Source: Bacillota bacterium (GTDB taxonomy: Bacteria > Bacillota > Sulfobacillia > JAJZYS01 > JAJYTV01). From it: 41,223 nt of DNA. How positions within the stretch are numbered: position 1 is the stretch's first letter; every line of letters begins with the position of its first letter. Made by a program: the position numbers and the translations under genes. The notes beneath the pieces are model-generated. The model made no database searches. It saw only the letters and a list, made by a program, of their open reading frames with translations, and had not been told where the DNA came from. The stretch is taken from the NCBI GenBank assembly GCA_021847575.1, contig JAJZQO010000019.1, positions 1 through 41,223 of the forward strand, given 5' to 3'. This document shows positions 38,614-41,223 of the stretch, one piece after another.

Positions 38614-39546
38614 TTGCGGCCGATACGCGTTGAACTGCCCACCCCGTTTGCGGTCGGACCGGTCAATGCCTACGTCTACCCCGAGGATCCCGTCACGATC
38701 GTCGATCCGGGCCCTCTCTATCCGCCGGCGCAGGATGCCTTCGCGGAGGGGCTGCGGCAGGCAGGCGTCAGGCTTGGCGACATCAAACACATCGTGGTCA
38801 CCCACCATCATCCGGACCACGCCGGTTACGCACCTCTCCTGGCGCAGACGAGCGGAGCGGACCTGCTGATGCATCCCGAGGCGGCCGAGCGGGCCGCCTT
38901 CCCTTATCGCGACGAGAACGCGAGCGAGACCCTGTTGCGCCGGCACGGCGTGCCCGAGGCGATCCTCGACGCAATGCGGCGCGAACTCGTGCGCATCGTC
39001 GGCTTCATGGCCCCCCTCCGGACCTTCCGGCCGTTGCAGGAGGGGGAAGTGGTAACGGCGGGGAGCAACTCCCTCAAGGCGCTTGTGTTGCCGGGGCACG
39101 CGCCGGGCCATCTCTGCCTGCAGGGGCAGGACCACGTGGCGGGCGGGGACCTGCTCATCTGGGGCATAACGCCGAATCCCATCTTCGAGGTCGGATCCGA
39201 CGGGCGCAGGCCTTCGCTGCGGGAATATCGCGAGAGCCTGCGCCGTGTGAGAGGCCTGCCTGTCGTGACCTGGCTGCCTGGGCACAGAAACGACGTGGCA
39301 GACCCGATCGCCCTGATCAACAGGTACGAAGGACAGATGGCGCAGCGCCAGGACAAACTGTGGAGCCTGCTCGCCACTGGTCCGAAAACCGCATTCGCTC
39401 TAAGCCAGGAGCTCTTTCCGGTGGATTCCGGCGCGGATCCCTTCCTTGCCGTCTCGGAGACGTTGGCGCAACTGGACGGACTGCTGCAGGCTGGGCGGGT
39501 GCGCACACGGACAGGTGACGCACTGATTTCGTTCGAGGCTATGTGA
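38614..39546 (+). CDS. MBL-fold metallohydrolase
   Basis: A 310-residue metallo-beta-lactamase-fold hydrolase. The zinc motif THHHPDH is at 63-69, the second-site His lies in PGHAPGHLCL, the bridging Asp in VAGGDLLIWG, and the last His in WLPGHRNDV. The open N-terminus VGPVNAYVYPEDPVTIVDPGP and the C-terminal winged-helix-like part place it near glyoxalase II/LACTB2-type hydrolases. TTG 38614 is chosen because GGGAGGG lies 8 nt upstream. The substrate could be a thioester or an RNA end; the sequence does not decide. A likely terminator hairpin follows at 39576. Confidence 0.9.
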   Translation: MRPIRVELPTPFAVGPVNAYVYPEDPVTIVDPGPLYPPAQDAFAEGLRQAGVRLGDIKHIVVTHHHPDHAGYAPLLAQTSGADLLMHPEAAERAAFPYRDENASETLLRRHGVPEAILDAMRRELVRIVGFMAPLRTFRPLQEGEVVTAGSNSLKALVLPGHAPGHLCLQGQDHVAGGDLLIWGITPNPIFEVGSDGRRPSLREYRESLRRVRGLPVVTWLPGHRNDVADPIALINRYEGQMAQRQDKLWSLLATGPKTAFALSQELFPVDSGADPFLAVSETLAQLDGLLQAGRVRTRTGDALISFEAM

Positions 39547-39575
39547 CCTGCGACCATGGCTGCTTCGGCGATCCA

Positions 39576-39607
39576 GCCCTTTCGCGCCTCTCGCGACGCG
39601 CAAGGGC
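39576..39607 (+). terminator. Hairpin after the MBL hydrolase gene
   Basis: GCCCTT (39576-39581) pairs with AAGGGC (39602-39607), extended inward by CGCG/CGCG across one mismatch. It lies 30 nt after the stop. There is no T-run. Confidence 0.4.
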
Positions 39608-39687
39608 GGAAAGCAGGTGAAACAATACGCAATCGCCTGGCGGCCGCGCGATCGGCGCTCACCCTCCCGGACAGCACAGCAAAGCGA

Positions 39688-39740
39688 CCGGGGCTGTCCC
39701 GCGCAGGCTGCTCTTGCAAGCCCTCGCGGGACAGCCCCGG
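39688..39740. terminator. 16-bp perfect inverted repeat between convergent hydrolase genes
   Basis: Arms 39688-39703 and 39725-39740 are complementary over 16 bp. The 21-nt loop can form a small inner GGCT/AGCC stem. It lies 10 nt beyond the stop of the minus-strand UPF0173 gene, between it and the MBL gene, and serves best as the terminator of the former. No T-run. Confidence 0.6.
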
Positions 39741-39750
39741 CCTTGCCGCC

Positions 39751-40422
39751 TCAGAACGTTCGGGACGTACCCGGGGGCATGACCACCACTTCCGTCGCAG
39801 GGCTCTCCTGCGCCACCCTGGCCTTGAAGCGGTCGAGGTCCGCCTGGATCAGCGGGAAGGTGTTGTAATGCATCGGCACCACCGTGCGCGGTGCGATGAA
39901 GCGGCACGCCACAGCGGCGTCGTCCGCATCCATCGTGAAGTATGAACCTATCGGCAGCAGAGCCACGTCGATCGGTCCCCAGACGTCGCGCAGGAGTTGC
40001 ATGTCGAGGTTGAGGGATGTGTCCCCGGCGAAATACAGCTTCTTGCCTTCAGACTCGATCAGGAAACCGCATGCGTGGCCACCTGCGATGCCGGAACCGT
40101 GAAAGGCCGTGACCAGCTTGACGCTGCCGAACGGGAAGGCACGCTTGCCGCCGAGGTGCATCGGATGAACCTGCAGGCCCTTGCCTTGCAGGCTCGTCCC
40201 GATTTCGTTGGTTGTGATCGCGACGGCGCCGGTGCGCTGCATGATCGACTCGGCGTCGGCCATGTGATCGCTGTGCGCATGCGAGATGAGCACGAAGTCG
40301 CACGCGACTTCGTCCGGCCGCATGGTCGCGGCCGGATTGCCGGCAAGGAACGGATCGAGGATCAGGGTCTGGCCGCCCGTGCGGACAAGCCATGAAGCAT
40401 GGCCCAGGAAAGTGAGCTCCAC
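39751..40422 (-). CDS. UPF0173-type metal-dependent hydrolase (YtkL-like)
   Basis: A 223-residue MBL-fold protein of the UPF0173 family. It opens MELTFLGHASWLV, has the zinc motif HAHSDH at 48-53, AFHGSGIAGGHACGFLIES, the Asp ligand in YFAGDTSLNLDM, LPIGSYFTMDADDA and the last His in VVPMHYNTFPLI. This order and length are those of YtkL and relatives, whose substrate is unknown. GTG 40422 follows AAGGAGG by 8 nt. The gene is divergent from an HTH protein gene 68 bp away, which may regulate it. Confidence 0.93.
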   Translation of the reverse strand: MELTFLGHASWLVRTGGQTLILDPFLAGNPAATMRPDEVACDFVLISHAHSDHMADAESIMQRTGAVAITTNEIGTSLQGKGLQVHPMHLGGKRAFPFGSVKLVTAFHGSGIAGGHACGFLIESEGKKLYFAGDTSLNLDMQLLRDVWGPIDVALLPIGSYFTMDADDAAVACRFIAPRTVVPMHYNTFPLIQADLDRFKARVAQESPATEVVVMPPGTSRTF

Positions 40423-40466
40423 CGTTGCGCCTCCTTGCAGCTTGCGGCTGATTCTGGCAAAACGAG

Positions 40467-40487
40467 TATAGCACGGGCGCCGCCCGT
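40467..40487 (+). promoter_or_regulatory. -10 element and short hairpin before the HTH gene
   Basis: TATAGC (40467-40472) is a plausible -10. It is followed by ACGGGC/GCCCGT (40473-40478 and 40482-40487), a 6-bp stem just before the TTG. The leader would be only about 10-15 nt and has no clear ribosome site. Confidence 0.35.
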
Positions 40488-40490
40488 ACT

Positions 40491-41105
40491 TTGGCGGACG
40501 CGGGCGACGGGACGACCGACCCCGTCTGGACGGAGGCGACGAGGCAACTGGACGACCTCATTCACGTCGGCGAGAAGACCCTGAGCCGCAGGCGCTTGCA
40601 GGCAACGATCGACGAGATGCTTCAGCTGCGCAGTGCGGGCCTGTCCCAGCTGGCGACGGCGGAGCGCTTCTCGGTGGACCGCAGTTTCGTCTCGCGCCTT
40701 GAGGCGCTGGCGGAGGTCCACAAGGGCGGATCGATCGGTGTGGTCGGCTTCCCGATCGCAAACCGGTCCGAGATCCGAACCTTGTGCGAGGAGCGCGGCG
40801 TGGACTTCATCCTGCTGTTCTCGGAGGAGGAGCGCCAGGCATACCTGCGGGAGCGTTCCGGAATGGCGCTACTGCACGAGGTGCTGGGTACCGTCGCACG
40901 GTTGCGCACGTTGGATCACGTCGTGCTTGTCACGTCCGACCATTGGTTCACGCTTGCGGCCGCGCTGCTCGGTCGGGAAGTCACCGGCCTGCGCCTCGGG
41001 CCCTCGCCCATGAGCGAGGATCGGACGGTGGACGTCGGGGAACTGGCAGGTCTGCTCGGCTCGCTGCAGCAGATGCGCCCGGCCGCGGACGGCCTTCAGC
41101 CCTGA
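40491..41105 (+). CDS. HTH-containing protein of unknown family
   Basis: A 204-residue protein I cannot assign. Residues about 30-75 look like a DNA-binding HTH (RLQATIDEMLQLRSAGLSQLATAERFSVDRSFVSRLEALAEV; the helix pair LSQLATAERFSVDRSFVSRL fits well). The rest is an alpha/beta domain with regular strands (SIGVVGFP, DFILLFS, HVVLVTSD) like a Rossmann-type or receiver fold without known motifs. TTG 40491 is the longest start, but no ribosome site precedes it; a start near residue 20 after GGAGG would need CTG. It is divergent from the UPF0173 gene and may control it. I infer a transcription regulator with a built-in sensor domain. Confidence 0.6.
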   Translation: MADAGDGTTDPVWTEATRQLDDLIHVGEKTLSRRRLQATIDEMLQLRSAGLSQLATAERFSVDRSFVSRLEALAEVHKGGSIGVVGFPIANRSEIRTLCEERGVDFILLFSEEERQAYLRERSGMALLHEVLGTVARLRTLDHVVLVTSDHWFTLAAALLGREVTGLRLGPSPMSEDRTVDVGELAGLLGSLQQMRPAADGLQP

Positions 41106-41223
41106 CGCATGAGTAAGCAGGGCCGCGTGCGGAGCAGGTTTGGGGGTACAGGCGGCAAAAGTTCACGAAATTTGGTCCTGGACAAGTCGGCGGCCATGTT
41201 GGAAGATCAGGGTGGCTGCAAGT
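41106..41223. other. Gene-free end of the window
   Basis: This 118-nt stretch follows the HTH gene. An ATG at 41196 opens a reading frame that runs off the window after nine codons, but no ribosome site precedes it, so I do not call a gene. No terminator is seen. Confidence 0.4.

Noticed and set aside
41196-41223. Start of a further gene at the window end
   Set aside because: Nine codons with no ribosome site are not enough to call.

Overview
This 41.2-kb window is high-GC (roughly two thirds G+C by eye) chromosomal DNA from an endospore-forming Bacillota. The evidence is a small acid-soluble spore protein, SpoIIE, and a spoIIE - kinase-like gene - tilS - ftsH block in the order known from Bacillus, here without the hpt gene that usually sits between tilS and ftsH. 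A BirA-regulated biotin transporter, a folP-folB-folK-birA run and a PASTA-type class B penicillin-binding protein fit the same picture. The base composition and frequent GTG/TTG starts suggest one of the high-GC lineages (Sulfobacillus/Symbiobacterium/Thermaerobacter-like). That placement is inference; no rRNA is present. I see no insertion sequence, prophage, CRISPR array or replication origin.

Layout. 0.2-1.3 kb: alpha/beta hydrolase. 1.3-2.5 kb (minus): an ECF sigma factor and its zinc-finger anti-sigma factor behind a near-consensus ECF promoter. 2.7-3.2 kb: SASP gene (minus) and tRNA-Glu. 3.2-7.8 kb: MarR regulator and a MacAB-like tripartite exporter whose adaptor is internally duplicated. 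7.9-8.4 kb: YbjN-like protein. 8.5-14.6 kb: spoIIE, a lysine-free pseudokinase, tilS and ftsH. 14.6-19.5 kb: DUF2089/DUF4097 pair, the inactive and active M16 peptidase pair, and an HtrA-like protein lacking catalytic His and Ser. 19.6-25.1 kb: one-carbon/folate/biotin block (fhs, folP, folB, folK, birA, bioY) plus a small gene antisense to the birA tail. 25.2-28.6 kb: M24 peptidase and recD2. 28.8-31.2 kb (minus): PASTA PBP and HxlR regulator. 31.4-37.0 kb: amidohydrolase, crotonase-family enzyme, alpha/beta hydrolase, HAD phosphatase and etfBA. 37.1-38.3 kb (minus): glycerate kinase and a 41-residue multi-cysteine protein. 38.4-39.5 kb: a 44-residue membrane protein and an MBL-fold hydrolase. 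39.7-41.1 kb: a UPF0173 hydrolase (minus) divergent from an HTH protein of unknown family.

Most genes are ordinary housekeeping. The unusual signals are: (1) a tandem-duplicated adaptor with two matched nine-heptad polar coiled-coil arms; (2) three proteins that keep a fold or position but have lost catalytic residues (pseudokinase after spoIIE, HtrA-like protein, crotonase with one Glu changed); (3) long perfect inverted repeats of 16-19 bp at three convergent gene junctions, none followed by a T-tract; (4) a Shine-Dalgarno sequence separated from its TTG start by an 8-bp hairpin; (5) a very strong hairpin inside folP; and (6) two short genes, easily missed, facing each other across a palindrome. 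No stretch longer than 300 bases lacks a gene.
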